From Nitrobacteraceae bacterium AZCC 2146 (GTDB taxonomy: Bacteria > Pseudomonadota > Alphaproteobacteria > Rhizobiales > Xanthobacteraceae): a DNA stretch of 64,000 nt. This document shows, one piece after another, positions 1-8,547 of the stretch; the first letter of the stretch is position 1; each line of letters starts with the position of its first letter. A program made the translations under genes and the position numbers. Where the stretch lies: contig JBAGRP010000001.1 of NCBI GenBank assembly GCA_036924855.1, forward strand, positions 1,302,001 to 1,366,000. Direction: 5' to 3'. The notes under the pieces are model-generated. The model worked only from the letters and a program-made list of their open reading frames with translations. It was not told where the DNA came from and did not search any database.

Positions 1-317
1 GCCGCGCGGTATTGACCGCCAGCATTGTTGACCAGGCCGTCGATACGCCCGTTAGAGGCAAGGACCGACTCGATCGCATTGATCACGGCGGTCTCGTCGC
101 GGATATCGCAGACGATGGCGGAAGCCCTGCCCCCATCTTCGATAATCTCCGCGCGGACTGTTGCCAATTTCTCTTCATTGCGACCAACGATCACGACATC
201 GGCGCCCAGCGCCGCCAGCTCGTGCGCCGTGCAGCGGCCGATGCCACTGCCGCCACCTGTGACGATCACGGTTTGACCATCAAAGAGTCCTGGTCTGAAT
301 ACAGATCGATATCTCAC
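1..317 (-). CDS. Short-chain dehydrogenase/reductase, 3' part outside window
   Basis: N-terminal 105 residues of an SDR that runs off the left edge. The start is GTG at 317, preceded by AAGGAG five bases upstream. The Rossmann motif TGGGSGIG begins near residue 20, the acidic DIRD turn near residue 76 and NNAG near residue 101. SDRs of this type reduce or oxidise beta-hydroxyacyl-CoA or similar alcohols with NAD(P). The start overlaps the restored stop of the upstream acyl-CoA dehydrogenase by four bases (GTGA), so the two are cotranscribed. The catalytic Tyr-Lys pair lies outside the window, so substrate and activity cannot be judged. Confidence 0.85.
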   Translation of the reverse strand, partial: MRYRSVFRPGLFDGQTVIVTGGGSGIGRCTAHELAALGADVVIVGRNEEKLATVRAEIIEDGGRASAIVCDIRDETAVINAIESVLASNGRIDGLVNNAGGQYRA

Positions 318-1478
318 ACTATCTCCTTACTCATTTTTGGATTCGCCGCACGTCCCGCCCGCGCGCGTGCGACGATCATCTTCATGATTCCGGCTGTGCC
401 ATCGCCGATTTCCAGACCCATCACGTCGCGCATCCGCTGTTGATGCGGCGTCCATCGACCAGCCATAATGTCCGAAGGTGAGAAGGCATTGGTGAATGAC
501 GTCGAAGGCCGTCCTGGGACCGAACCATTTCACCATGGCAGCTTCGACGGTGTGGGGCGCCCCGGCATCGCGCAGGGCCAATGCGTGGTATGCGAGTTGC
601 CTGCCGGCGGCGAGCAGGGTCTCGCCTTCGACGAGCGGAAAGGTCACCCCCTGAAATTGTGCGATCGGACCGCCAAAGGCCGCACGCTCCTTTGTATATG
701 CCAAGGCTTCATCCACGGAGGCCTGAGCTGCGCCGACGCATTGAAGTGCGATCAGCGCACGGCTGTAATCAAAGCCACTCATGACCTCCGAGAACCCCTG
801 GCCTTCGGCGCCCAGGCGATGATCGACGGGCACGCGGACTCCGTCGAAAAACACCGATCCCCGTCCGGACATGTGGCTGCCGACGTCCTTGAAGCGCGTG
901 CGTTGGATTCCACGCGCATCGCCAGGAACAAGAAATGCTGTGATGCCCTTTGCACCCTCGACCCTGTCCCCAATCCGCGCGAACACAACGAACGCGTCCG
1001 CGCAATCCGCGAAAGTAGTGGACGTTTTTTCACCGTCGAGCACGTAATGATCGCCATCGCGTCGCGCGCGCAAACGCAGGGCTCCGGCGTCCGAACCCGC
1101 ATGCGGTTCGGTGATCGAAAGCGCCAAAATAGCCTCACCAAGTGCGACACGGGGCAGCCAGCTCTCCTTCACCGACGCCGTGGCATTGCGCTCGATCACC
1201 GCGCCGCAAAGCGATTGGACCACTGCAAGCGCGCCAATATTGAAATCGCCATAAGAGAGCTCCTCGATAATCATCCCTGTCGTTACGGCGTCGACATCCA
1301 TCCCGCCGTAACGATCCGGCAGATCCATGCCCAGGAGCCCGAGCTTGCCCATCTCGCGCAGTAGCGACCGGTCAATCCGGCCTTCCCGCTCACGCTGCTG
1401 GTACATCGGCAAAAGACGCTCTCGCGAGAACCGCCGAGCTGCAGCCTGAAGCGCGCTTTGGTCTTCCGTAAAGATCAT
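314..1478 (-). pseudogene. Acyl-CoA dehydrogenase with C-terminal frameshift
   Basis: FAD-dependent acyl-CoA dehydrogenase, alpha,beta-oxidation of an acyl-CoA with electrons passed to ETF. ATG at 1478 has GGAGG upstream. Visible are the ITEPHAGSD flavin/substrate motif (about residues 122-130), GEKTSTTFA and the R-AFG segment near residue 265. Compared with the paralog at 4741-5898 the frame breaks near base 449, after TFGHYGWSMD. Read straight through, the protein ends in an unrelated tail at 327. Shifting frame restores HQQRMRDVMG and IGDGTAGIMK and ends at a TGA (314-316) that overlaps the SDR start. The break is either a real small indel or a sequence error. In the restored C-terminus the usual catalytic-region E of YEGT is D. 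Confidence 0.8.
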
Positions 1479-1515
1479 GCGCGATTCGCCTCCACGGCAT
1501 CCAAAGCGGCTCGTC

Positions 1516-2043
1516 TCACGCGTTTGCGCGCAGCGGCAGTGTGCTTTGGTCGAACGATTTGATCGCTTTTCGCAACAAGCCATCGAGTTGCACAAACTCT
1601 TCGGCGCTCAGTCCCGAGAAGGCCCGCCGCAACGGCTGCGTCAGCTGTGGCACAGCGTCCCGCGCCGCCCGCCGGCCTGCTGCGGTGATCTCGATCACAT
1701 AGCGACGGCCATCCCGCTCCTCGCTAGCACGCGACACGAGTCCATCTCTCTCCAACGAGTCCAGGATCCGGGTCATGTTGGCACGGCTAGTTCCTACCAT
1801 TTCACTAAGCGTGCTGGGCGATGCACGGTTCCGGTCGCTCGCCATCAGCAGGCAAAGCACATGAAAGGAATTCTCGGAGAGCCCGATCTCGCGAAACACC
1901 GGTTCGAAGAACTGGCCCAGGCCCACGACGCTGATCCGGATTAGCCGAACCATCACGGTCTCAGCCATTGGGAGGTTCGGCAAAGCCTCCGTCATTGGCG
2001 GGGTACTTCGCCGTACGGCGTCCAATCGTTCAATGCCGCGCAT
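1516..2043 (-). CDS. MarR family transcriptional regulator
   Basis: 175-residue winged-helix protein of the MarR family. The recognition segment SPSTLSEMVGTSRANMTRIL and the wing around RASEERDGRRYVIEIT are typical. It probably controls the neighbouring acyl-CoA genes in response to an aromatic or CoA ligand. A later in-frame Met (MTEALPN or MAETVMV) could be the true start because the first 16 residues are not family-like. An inverted repeat lies just upstream of the start (2059-2076) and would suit autoregulation. It is separated from the acyl-CoA dehydrogenase gene by 37 bases on the same strand. Confidence 0.85.
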   Translation of the reverse strand: MRGIERLDAVRRSTPPMTEALPNLPMAETVMVRLIRISVVGLGQFFEPVFREIGLSENSFHVLCLLMASDRNRASPSTLSEMVGTSRANMTRILDSLERDGLVSRASEERDGRRYVIEITAAGRRAARDAVPQLTQPLRRAFSGLSAEEFVQLDGLLRKAIKSFDQSTLPLRANA

Positions 2044-2058
2044 TCTATAATTCCCGTG

Positions 2059-2076
2059 TAGTTCACCAGTGAATTA
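2059..2076. promoter_or_regulatory. Candidate MarR operator
   Basis: Inverted repeat with core TTCAC-CA-GTGAA (2062-2073), extending to imperfect 8-base arms over 2059-2076. It lies 19 bases upstream of the first possible start of the MarR gene that ends at 1516. The position and dyad suit autoregulation, but no binding data exist. Confidence 0.45.
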
Positions 2077-2273
2077 TATTAAAACTATTATCTCCGGTGT
2101 GGCAAGGTTAAAGTCGGCATACGGTGTTTTCGGGCAAAGCTCGCTTCGGACGTCGTTGCTGCTCACGGCGAACCGTCGCCAAATCGATGTCGCTAATGAA
2201 GTCCCGTCCGGAATTGAGGTGTCCCGGCGTGATAGAAAGCTCCGGGTCTGCATTTGAATTCAATAATATGGAA

Positions 2274-2813
2274 CTACCCTTGGGATGATGTCTCCGGCTG
2301 AGCCGGATGGCGCTTTTCACACGTCGCGGGATCTTCGAACAGATTGCCTATGACGCTGGCGGATTCCTCCTTCGAGGCGCCAATCTTATAGATCGCATTG
2401 CACCGCAGAACTGAGGTTTCACCGGCACGAACGATCGATTGGGTAAAGAGCATCGTCCGGGTGCTTTTGACAAGTTGCGTATCCCCTCGAATCCATTGTC
2501 CCAACAAAGCAGGCGCAAGGAAATCGGTGCTTAGGCTGATGGTGGGCGTTAGCGTGTTGAGTAGACCTGCCTCCCATTGTGCGGCGTAGGCCATCATATC
2601 CGCAAACGTCGCAAGCACGCCCCCGTGACAGGTATTATGCGGGTTGAGGTGGCGCGGCGAGACGCGAAATCCCAGTACCAAACGGTTTTCGATGACGCAT
2701 CCATAGAGCGCACCAAACAAAATATTGAAGCCGCCACCGGCGGGAATCAGGCGGAATCCCTCCGGAGGATCGGCGGAAAGGTCAGCCTCTTGCAGAGATT
2801 TTATGGCGTCCAT
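2274..2813 (-). CDS. PaaI-family hotdog thioesterase
   Basis: 179-residue hotdog-fold protein. The signature HNTCHGGVLATFAD (about residues 58-71) is the active-site helix of PaaI/YbgC-type acyl-CoA thioesterases, followed by the usual beta strand SLSTDFLAPA. It probably hydrolyses a dead-end acyl-CoA to free CoA in the surrounding catabolic pathway. It lies 100 bases downstream of etfA on the same strand. The last 30 residues are beyond the hotdog domain and look unstructured. Confidence 0.85.
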   Translation of the reverse strand: MDAIKSLQEADLSADPPEGFRLIPAGGGFNILFGALYGCVIENRLVLGFRVSPRHLNPHNTCHGGVLATFADMMAYAAQWEAGLLNTLTPTISLSTDFLAPALLGQWIRGDTQLVKSTRTMLFTQSIVRAGETSVLRCNAIYKIGASKEESASVIGNLFEDPATCEKRHPAQPETSSQG

Positions 2814-2913
2814 CTATTTCAGATCCAGGTTTCTCGACTCACCGTGGTTGTGGTGTCCATGTCACTGAGCGGCCGTCGACGTCCCTTGCACAGTGCTCCT
2901 ATGCGGTGACACT

Positions 2914-3855
2914 CTAATTTCCGAGCGCTTCGATCAGTTCCGGCACCGCCTGGTAGAGGTCGGCGACCAGGCCGTAATCGGCAACCTGGAAGATCGGTGC
3001 GTCTTCATCCTTGTTGATGGCGACGATCACCTTGGAATCCTTCATACCAGCGAGATGCTGGATCGCACCGGAAATGCCGATCGCGATGTACAATTCCGGC
3101 GCCACCACCTTGCCGGTCTGGCCGACCTGCCAGTCGTTCGGCGCGTAGCCGGCATCCACCGCGGCGCGCGACGCGCCGACGCCGGCGCCGAGCTTGTCGG
3201 CCAGCGGCTCGATGTATTTGGTGAAGTTCTCGCGGCTCTGCATGGCGCGGCCACCGGAGACGATGATCTTCGCCGAGGTCAGTTCCGGACGGTTGCTCTT
3301 GGCGACTTCCTCGCCGACAAAGGTCGACAGGCCGGGATCGGCCGCCGCCGCGACGTTCTCCACCGAGGCGCTGCCGCCGTCACCGGCGGCGGCGAAGGTC
3401 GAGGTACGGACGGTAATGACCTTCTTGGCGTCCTTCGACTTCACGGTCTGGATCGCGTTGCCGGCATAGATCGGTCGCTCGAAGGTGTCCGGCGCAATCA
3501 CCTTGGTGATTTCCGAGACCTGCATCACGTCGAGCAAGGCGGCGACGCGCGGCATCACGTTCTTGAAGCGCGAGGTGGCGGGCGCCACGAAGGCGTCATA
3601 GCCCGGCGCCAGCGAGACGATCAGCGCAGCCAGGGGCTCGGCGAGATCGTGGGCATAGGCGGCGTTCTCGGCCAGCAGCACCTTGGTGACGCCGGCCAGT
3701 TTGGCGGCGGCTGCGGCCGCAGCTTTGGTGCCTTCGCCGCCACCGGCGACGAGGATATGGACCTCGGCGCCCAGCGCGGTCGCCGCGGTCAGCGCCTTGT
3801 TGGTGGAGTCCTTGAGGACTTCGTGTTCGTGTTCGGCAATCAGCAGCGTGGTCAT
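2914..3855 (-). CDS. etfA: Electron transfer flavoprotein subunit alpha
   Basis: 313 residues, normal length for EtfA/FixB. The C-terminal FAD domain contains the [50 protein letters not shown] and [12 protein letters not shown] blocks that bind FAD. It carries electrons from the acyl-CoA dehydrogenases of this cluster to ETF-ubiquinone oxidoreductase. Its ATG shares one base with the restored etfB stop (TGATG), showing translational coupling. The frame is intact. Confidence 0.95.
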   Translation of the reverse strand: MTTLLIAEHEHEVLKDSTNKALTAATALGAEVHILVAGGGEGTKAAAAAAAKLAGVTKVLLAENAAYAHDLAEPLAALIVSLAPGYDAFVAPATSRFKNVMPRVAALLDVMQVSEITKVIAPDTFERPIYAGNAIQTVKSKDAKKVITVRTSTFAAAGDGGSASVENVAAAADPGLSTFVGEEVAKSNRPELTSAKIIVSGGRAMQSRENFTKYIEPLADKLGAGVGASRAAVDAGYAPNDWQVGQTGKVVAPELYIAIGISGAIQHLAGMKDSKVIVAINKDEDAPIFQVADYGLVADLYQAVPELIEALGN

Positions 3856-4605
3856 CAGAGCACCCCGGCTTCGGTCTTGAGTTTCGAGATCAGCTCGGCG
3901 ACGTCCTTGACCTTGACGCCGGCCTTGCGGCCTCCGGGTTCCGTGGTCTTGATGATTTCAAGATGCGGGGTGAGATCGACGCCATAACCGTCGGCGGTCT
4001 TTCTCGTCGATCGGCTTCTTCTTCGCCTTCATGATGTTGGGCAGGCTGGCGTAGCGCGGCTCGTTGAGACGCAAGTCGGTCGTTACGATCGCGGGACCCT
4101 TAAGTTTCAGGGTCTGCAAGCCGCCATCGACTTCGCGCGTGACCTGGAAATCCGAACCATCGACTTCGAGCTTGGACGCAAACGTCGCCTGCGACCAGCC
4201 AAGCAAGGCTGCCAGCATCTGGCCGGTCTGGTTAGAGTCGTCGTCGATCGCCTGCTTGCCGAGGATGACCAGGCCGGGCTTCTCCTCATCGACGATGGCC
4301 TTGAGGATCTTCGCCACCGCGAGCGGCTCGACGATGCCATCGGCCTTCACCAGGATACCGCGATCGGCGCCCATGGCGAGGCCGGTGCGGATGGTTTCCG
4401 CAGCCTGCGCGGGACCGATCGACACCACCACCACCTCGGTCGCCTTGCCGGCCTCTTTCAGGCGCAGGGCTTCCTCGACGGCGATTTCGTCGAACGGATT
4501 CATCGACATCTTGACGTTGGAGAGTTCGACCCCGGTTCCGTCGCTCTTGACGCGAACCTTGACGTTGTAATCGACCACCCGCTTCACCGGCACCAGAACC
4601 TTCAT
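3855..4605 (-). pseudogene. etfB: Electron transfer flavoprotein subunit beta, frameshifted
   Basis: EtfB from ATG 4605 (GAGAGGATCG upstream). The sequence is canonical: [32 protein letters not shown], the AMP-site [15 protein letters not shown] and the recognition-loop region [20 protein letters not shown]. After PIDEK the frame breaks near base 4003 at a run of three A (minus strand). Removing one A restores the family C-terminus (TADGYGVDL ... LKTEAGVL) and a stop at 3855 coupled to etfA. Without the correction the protein ends in an unrelated tail at 3958. Either a recent mutation or a homopolymer sequencing error; the intact etfA favours error. Confidence 0.88.
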
Positions 4606-4740
4606 CGATCCTCTCTTTCTCGCATCTCCAATAATACGGCATGCTGGGAAGACTTGATTGCTCCAGGGAATATCGTATCCCCGCGTGTCGGCTGAATGAG
4701 CCGTCACGCATATGTCGCTGTGTCAAACTCTACCCTGTCG

Positions 4741-5898
4741 TCAGCGCTTCGAGTATTGCACCGCAGCCCGACCGACGCGTTCGCGTGCCACGATCAGCTT
4801 CATAATTCCGGCGGTCCCGTCGCCGATTTCGAGACCCATCACGTCGCGCATTCTTTGCTGATGCGGGAGGTCCTTGGACCACCCATAGTGCCCGAATGTC
4901 AGCAAGCACTGATGGATGACGTCGAACGCGGTCTTCGGACCGAGCCATTTGACCATTGCGGCTTCCGCAGTGTGCGGCTGCCCCGCGTCGCGCAGAGCAA
5001 GAGCGTGATAGGAAAGCTGCCGCACGGCGGCCAGCAGGCTTTCACCCTCGACCAAGGGAAACGTCACGCCCTGATATTGCGCGATCGGAGCACCGAATGC
5101 GGTGCGGGTCTTGGTGTACTCCCATGCTTCGTCCAGCGATGCCTGAGCGCAGCCAACGCATTGCAGCGCAATGAGGGCGCGGCTGTAGTCGAAGCCGCGC
5201 ATGACGTGCGTAAAACCCTGGTTCTCTGTCCCCAATCGATTTTCAATGGGCACGCGCACATCCTCGAAGAATACCGATCCCCGTCCGATGATCCGGCTAC
5301 CGACGTCGTCGAAACGCGTCCGCGCGATACCCGGCGTGTCGGCGGGCACAATCATGGCTGTGATTCCGGCCGCACCGCTATCCGGACTGCCCGTTCGCGC
5401 AAACACGATAAAGGCGTCGGCGCTGTCGGCGAAGGTAATTGAAGTTTTTTCACCGTTGAGGATGTAGAACGCTCCGTCGCGACGACAGCGCAGCTTGAGA
5501 TTGGCGGCATCCGAACCGCCGCTCGGTTCGGTCACGCAGATGCCGAGCAACGCCTCGCCGCTGACCATGCGGGGCACCCAATGCTCGGCTATCGCCGGCG
5601 TCGCGCTCCCCATCACGATTGCGCCAAGCAGCGAAACGCTGACGGGAACAGCGCTGATATTGAAATCGCCATAGGCAAGTTCCTCGGCGATCACGCCGGC
5701 TGTAACGCCGGGTACGCCGAGCCCGTCAAATTTTTCCGGAAGGTCGGCGCCCAGAAGTCCCAGACTGCCCATTTCTCGAACGAGCTGCCGATCCATGACG
5801 CCCGCCGTCTCCCGCGCTTGGTAGTACGGAGCTAGGCGCTCCCGCGTAAAACGGCGCGCGAGATCGCGGATGGCAAGTTGGTCTTCGTTGAGTAGCAT
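4741..5898 (-). CDS. Acyl-CoA dehydrogenase
   Basis: 385-residue acyl-CoA dehydrogenase, intact. It has the N-terminal helical domain, VTEPSGGSDAANLK (flavin/substrate loop), GEKTSITFADSADAF, GRGSVFFEDVRVP and the C-terminal TFGHYGW and GDGTAGIMKLIVAR. It is a close paralog of the gene at 314-1478 and probably acts on a related cyclic or branched acyl-CoA, delivering electrons to the nearby ETF. In the GDGT motif an Asp replaces the common catalytic Glu of YEGT enzymes. It lies 44 bases downstream of the periplasmic binding-protein gene on the same strand. Confidence 0.92.
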   Translation of the reverse strand: MLLNEDQLAIRDLARRFTRERLAPYYQARETAGVMDRQLVREMGSLGLLGADLPEKFDGLGVPGVTAGVIAEELAYGDFNISAVPVSVSLLGAIVMGSATPAIAEHWVPRMVSGEALLGICVTEPSGGSDAANLKLRCRRDGAFYILNGEKTSITFADSADAFIVFARTGSPDSGAAGITAMIVPADTPGIARTRFDDVGSRIIGRGSVFFEDVRVPIENRLGTENQGFTHVMRGFDYSRALIALQCVGCAQASLDEAWEYTKTRTAFGAPIAQYQGVTFPLVEGESLLAAVRQLSYHALALRDAGQPHTAEAAMVKWLGPKTAFDVIHQCLLTFGHYGWSKDLPHQQRMRDVMGLEIGDGTAGIMKLIVARERVGRAAVQYSKR

Positions 5899-5942
5899 GG
5901 GGGGTATCCTGCTTTAATGGGCGACTGCCGATGATCCGCGGG

Positions 5943-7166
5943 CTATTTTTTCAAAAGCGGGCACGCGCTCTCCGCCAGGGACTGGAAGATTTCATCGCCA
6001 GGAAGCTCCTGCACGATCGAAATGTAATCGCCCTTCTCCGTCGATTCGGACGGCTTCTTCACACGTACGAGGTAGAGGTCGTGAACCATCTGGCCGTCTT
6101 CCCGCAGACGTCCATTGGCGGCGAAGGCGTCATTCACCGGCAGTTCGCGCATCTTCGCCAGGACGGTCGCGGTATCCAGCGAACGTGCCGCGGCGACCGC
6201 TTTCAAATAGTGCTTGACCTCCGAATACGTCGCGGCCTGGTCCGCGGTCGGAATCTTGCCGGTGCGCGCGACAAAATTCTTGGTCCAGCGCCGTGACTCG
6301 TCTGTCCTGTTCCACTCAAAAGCCGACATCGTCATCAAGCCCTGGGCAATCGGCAAGCCAAGCGCTTCGATTTCACTCAGATTGATGGACGCCAGCACGA
6401 CCAGCGTCTGTTGCTTACCGATCCGAAACTCGTCCGCCTGCTTCAGGATGCCAACGAGATCGGCGCCGGAATCCGCCAGGGCGACTGCTTTGGCCTTCGA
6501 CGCCTGGGCCTGAAGGAGGAAGGAACTGAAATCCGCAGTATTGAGAGGATGCCAAGCCTCGCCGACGAGGGTGCTACCGGATTTCTCGACGAAGCGCTTG
6601 AAGTCGGCCCCGAGCATGCGACCGTACGCATAGTCGACGCCAATGGTGAAAATGCTGTCCAGTCCGGCGCGCTTCATCGCGGCCGAAAATGCGTTCCCGT
6701 TGGCATAGGTGTTGTAGCTCCATTGCACCGCCGTGGGAGAACACGCTTTCCCGGTGAAATCGGAGGAGGCGGAATTGTTCAGGACGATCTTGTTTCGCTC
6801 CTTGGCAAGGTTGACGACCGCAAACCCAACGCCGGAATTGGCGATATCGGCAACGACGTCGACGTTTTCAGTGTCGAACCATTTGCGCGTAATCAGCGCG
6901 CCGACGTCGACCTTCCCCATGTGGTCGCCGACCAGGATTTCCACCGGCGCGCCAAGTATGGCGTTGCCAAACTCTTCAGCCGCCATGCGCGCCGCCACCG
7001 CCGAGCCTTCCCCAGCCGCGTCCGCGTAAGGTCCCGATCGATCGTTGAGCACACCGATCTTGATGGAATGCGGTAAGGCTGGCGTGTCGGCGGCATGGAC
7101 GGGCGCCGCCCCGGAAGCGAACATCACTATAAACAACAGCGACTTGAACTTCGATATGACCTTCAT
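5943..7166 (-). CDS. ABC transporter substrate-binding protein, LivK-like
   Basis: Type I periplasmic binding protein of the branched-chain amino acid (LivJ/LivK) class, here probably binding an aromatic or alicyclic acid. The start chosen is ATG 7166 (AGGGGGA about 8 bases upstream), giving a signal peptide MKVISKFKSLLFIVMFASG...VHA cleaved before ADTP. Core features are IKIGVLNDRSGPYAD, the LVGDH-GKVD segment, and FTIGVDYAYGRMLG in the hinge region. No permease or ATPase genes adjoin it, so it is an orphan binding protein or works with a transporter elsewhere. It sits between an enoyl-CoA hydratase and an acyl-CoA dehydrogenase, which suggests uptake of the pathway substrate. Confidence 0.9.
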   Translation of the reverse strand: MKVISKFKSLLFIVMFASGAAPVHAADTPALPHSIKIGVLNDRSGPYADAAGEGSAVAARMAAEEFGNAILGAPVEILVGDHMGKVDVGALITRKWFDTENVDVVADIANSGVGFAVVNLAKERNKIVLNNSASSDFTGKACSPTAVQWSYNTYANGNAFSAAMKRAGLDSIFTIGVDYAYGRMLGADFKRFVEKSGSTLVGEAWHPLNTADFSSFLLQAQASKAKAVALADSGADLVGILKQADEFRIGKQQTLVVLASINLSEIEALGLPIAQGLMTMSAFEWNRTDESRRWTKNFVARTGKIPTADQAATYSEVKHYLKAVAAARSLDTATVLAKMRELPVNDAFAANGRLREDGQMVHDLYLVRVKKPSESTEKGDYISIVQELPGDEIFQSLAESACPLLKK

Positions 7167-7235
7167 TGGCTCGTCCCCCTGGCGCCCCGTCAAAGTAGCG
7201 GGGCTTTGATAATTTTCGTGCGCGATCGTGTGCGC

Positions 7236-8024
7236 TCAACGTCCCGCGAACGTCGGCTTTTGTTTTGCAAGGACTGCCCGCATGGCGTTCCATGCATCTT
7301 CCGTACGGGTGACGCGTGCCATGGCCCGCGCCTCATTCTCAAGCTGCGCTTCGAGAGTCTCGGTCTCGCCGGCGATCAGAAGATTCTTCAGTTCACCGAA
7401 TGCAAGCGTGGGGCCTTGCGCCAGACGTACAGCCAACGCCCGCCCCTCCTCTGCAAGAGTTTCCGGGGCAACAATCCGATTGACCAGTCCGGTCTCGGCG
7501 GCCTCTTGCGCTGTCAGAGTCTCGTTCAACATCAGAAACTGCGTGGCCCGCCTGGAGCCCATGCGTCGCGGCAGAAAGTACGAACCGCCGCTGTCACTGA
7601 TGATCCCAATGCCCGCGAAGGCCGCATAGAATTTCGCGGCCGGCGTGGCCAGCACGAAATCCGCCCCCGCCAACAAAGCGACCGCGCCGCCAGCCGCCAG
7701 CGCATGGACGGTGACGACCACAGGCGCATTCATGCGTGCAAAACGCGAAATAGCCATGTGCAGATCGGCGGTCGCGGCTGACACAAAATGGGCCAACTCA
7801 CCGCGATCCTTGGCAAGCGCGTTCAGGTCGCCCCCGACACTGAAAAATCGCCCGTTCGCATCGATGAGCACCGATCGAACATCCGGATTGATCGAACATT
7901 CGGTCGCAAGCTGGTTAAACTCAGCTGCGAACTGCCGATCGAACGGATTTCCGCGCTCAGCCTGATCAAGCGTAATATGCGCAACACCGTCCCTGATCTC
8001 GAAGGCAAATGCGGTCAGCTTCAT
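7236..8024 (-). CDS. Enoyl-CoA hydratase/isomerase family protein
   Basis: 262-residue crotonase from ATG 8024, which has GAGAAGGA at a good distance; another ATG at 8033 abuts the same site and is less likely. Oxyanion-hole segments are RFFSVGGDLNAL and VHALAAGGAVALLAGADF. The usual catalytic acidic positions around GIGIISDSGGSYFLPR carry Ile and Asp, so isomerase or hydratase activity cannot be told apart. It heads the leftward gene set with the binding protein and acyl-CoA dehydrogenase and fits a beta-oxidation hydration step. Confidence 0.88.
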   Translation of the reverse strand: MKLTAFAFEIRDGVAHITLDQAERGNPFDRQFAAEFNQLATECSINPDVRSVLIDANGRFFSVGGDLNALAKDRGELAHFVSAATADLHMAISRFARMNAPVVVTVHALAAGGAVALLAGADFVLATPAAKFYAAFAGIGIISDSGGSYFLPRRMGSRRATQFLMLNETLTAQEAAETGLVNRIVAPETLAEEGRALAVRLAQGPTLAFGELKNLLIAGETETLEAQLENEARAMARVTRTEDAWNAMRAVLAKQKPTFAGR

Positions 8025-8547
8025 CGACGTCATCCTTCTCATTTCACAGGACCGGCCAGGAAGGAATCGACGCGAACATAGGCCCAGGTTGCGCGGCTTC
8101 CGGCAGGACATGTCTGGGGATTGCCAGTCGTGGCACGACAGGGCGCCCCACAGGTCGCCGTGAACATCGAAGGGCGGTCTCTCGCCGCTCGATCCAAGTG
8201 CGAAGCCCTTTTTCGCATGGCCCTCATTCGCTCCCATCGCCGCGACGGCTATTGCCGCTTCTTGTTCGCGTCTTCGCGCTACGTCACCGCCCACCACCAA
8301 GGAGCATCCGCCGACCGACGATTGATCCGCGGCCCTTGACGATGATGGCGCCGAAATTTGTAAGCTACAGTACCATATTAAAATATACGACGTCTAGCTA
8401 TTTCTTCGCGAAGGTGGATTCGGCGTTACTCTCGAGATTCCGCCTATAGTAGCCGACTTTTCGTCACTTCCTGCCGGGCGTCGTTGCCTCAGTCAATTTG
8501 ATGTGCTAGTTTATCATTAACATCACCGGCGACAAACCGGGCGCCCA
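8025..8547. promoter_or_regulatory. Divergent intergenic region
   Basis: 523 bases between a leftward enoyl-CoA hydratase and a rightward kinase gene. No convincing protein is encoded. An AT-rich patch contains the inverted repeat ATATT-AA-AATAT (8375-8386), the best candidate for promoter or operator. The left half is high GC and may hold a long leader or a lost gene. No terminator or RNA gene was recognised. Confidence 0.4.

Noticed and set aside
468..1364. Long open frame on the + strand opposite acyl-CoA dehydrogenase 1
   Set aside because: It is the antisense of a strongly conserved gene, has no family motif and arises from high GC codon bias.
2893..3987. 364-codon open frame on the + strand opposite etfA
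   Set aside because: Gly/Arg/His-rich translation with no motif; etfA on the other strand is unmistakable.
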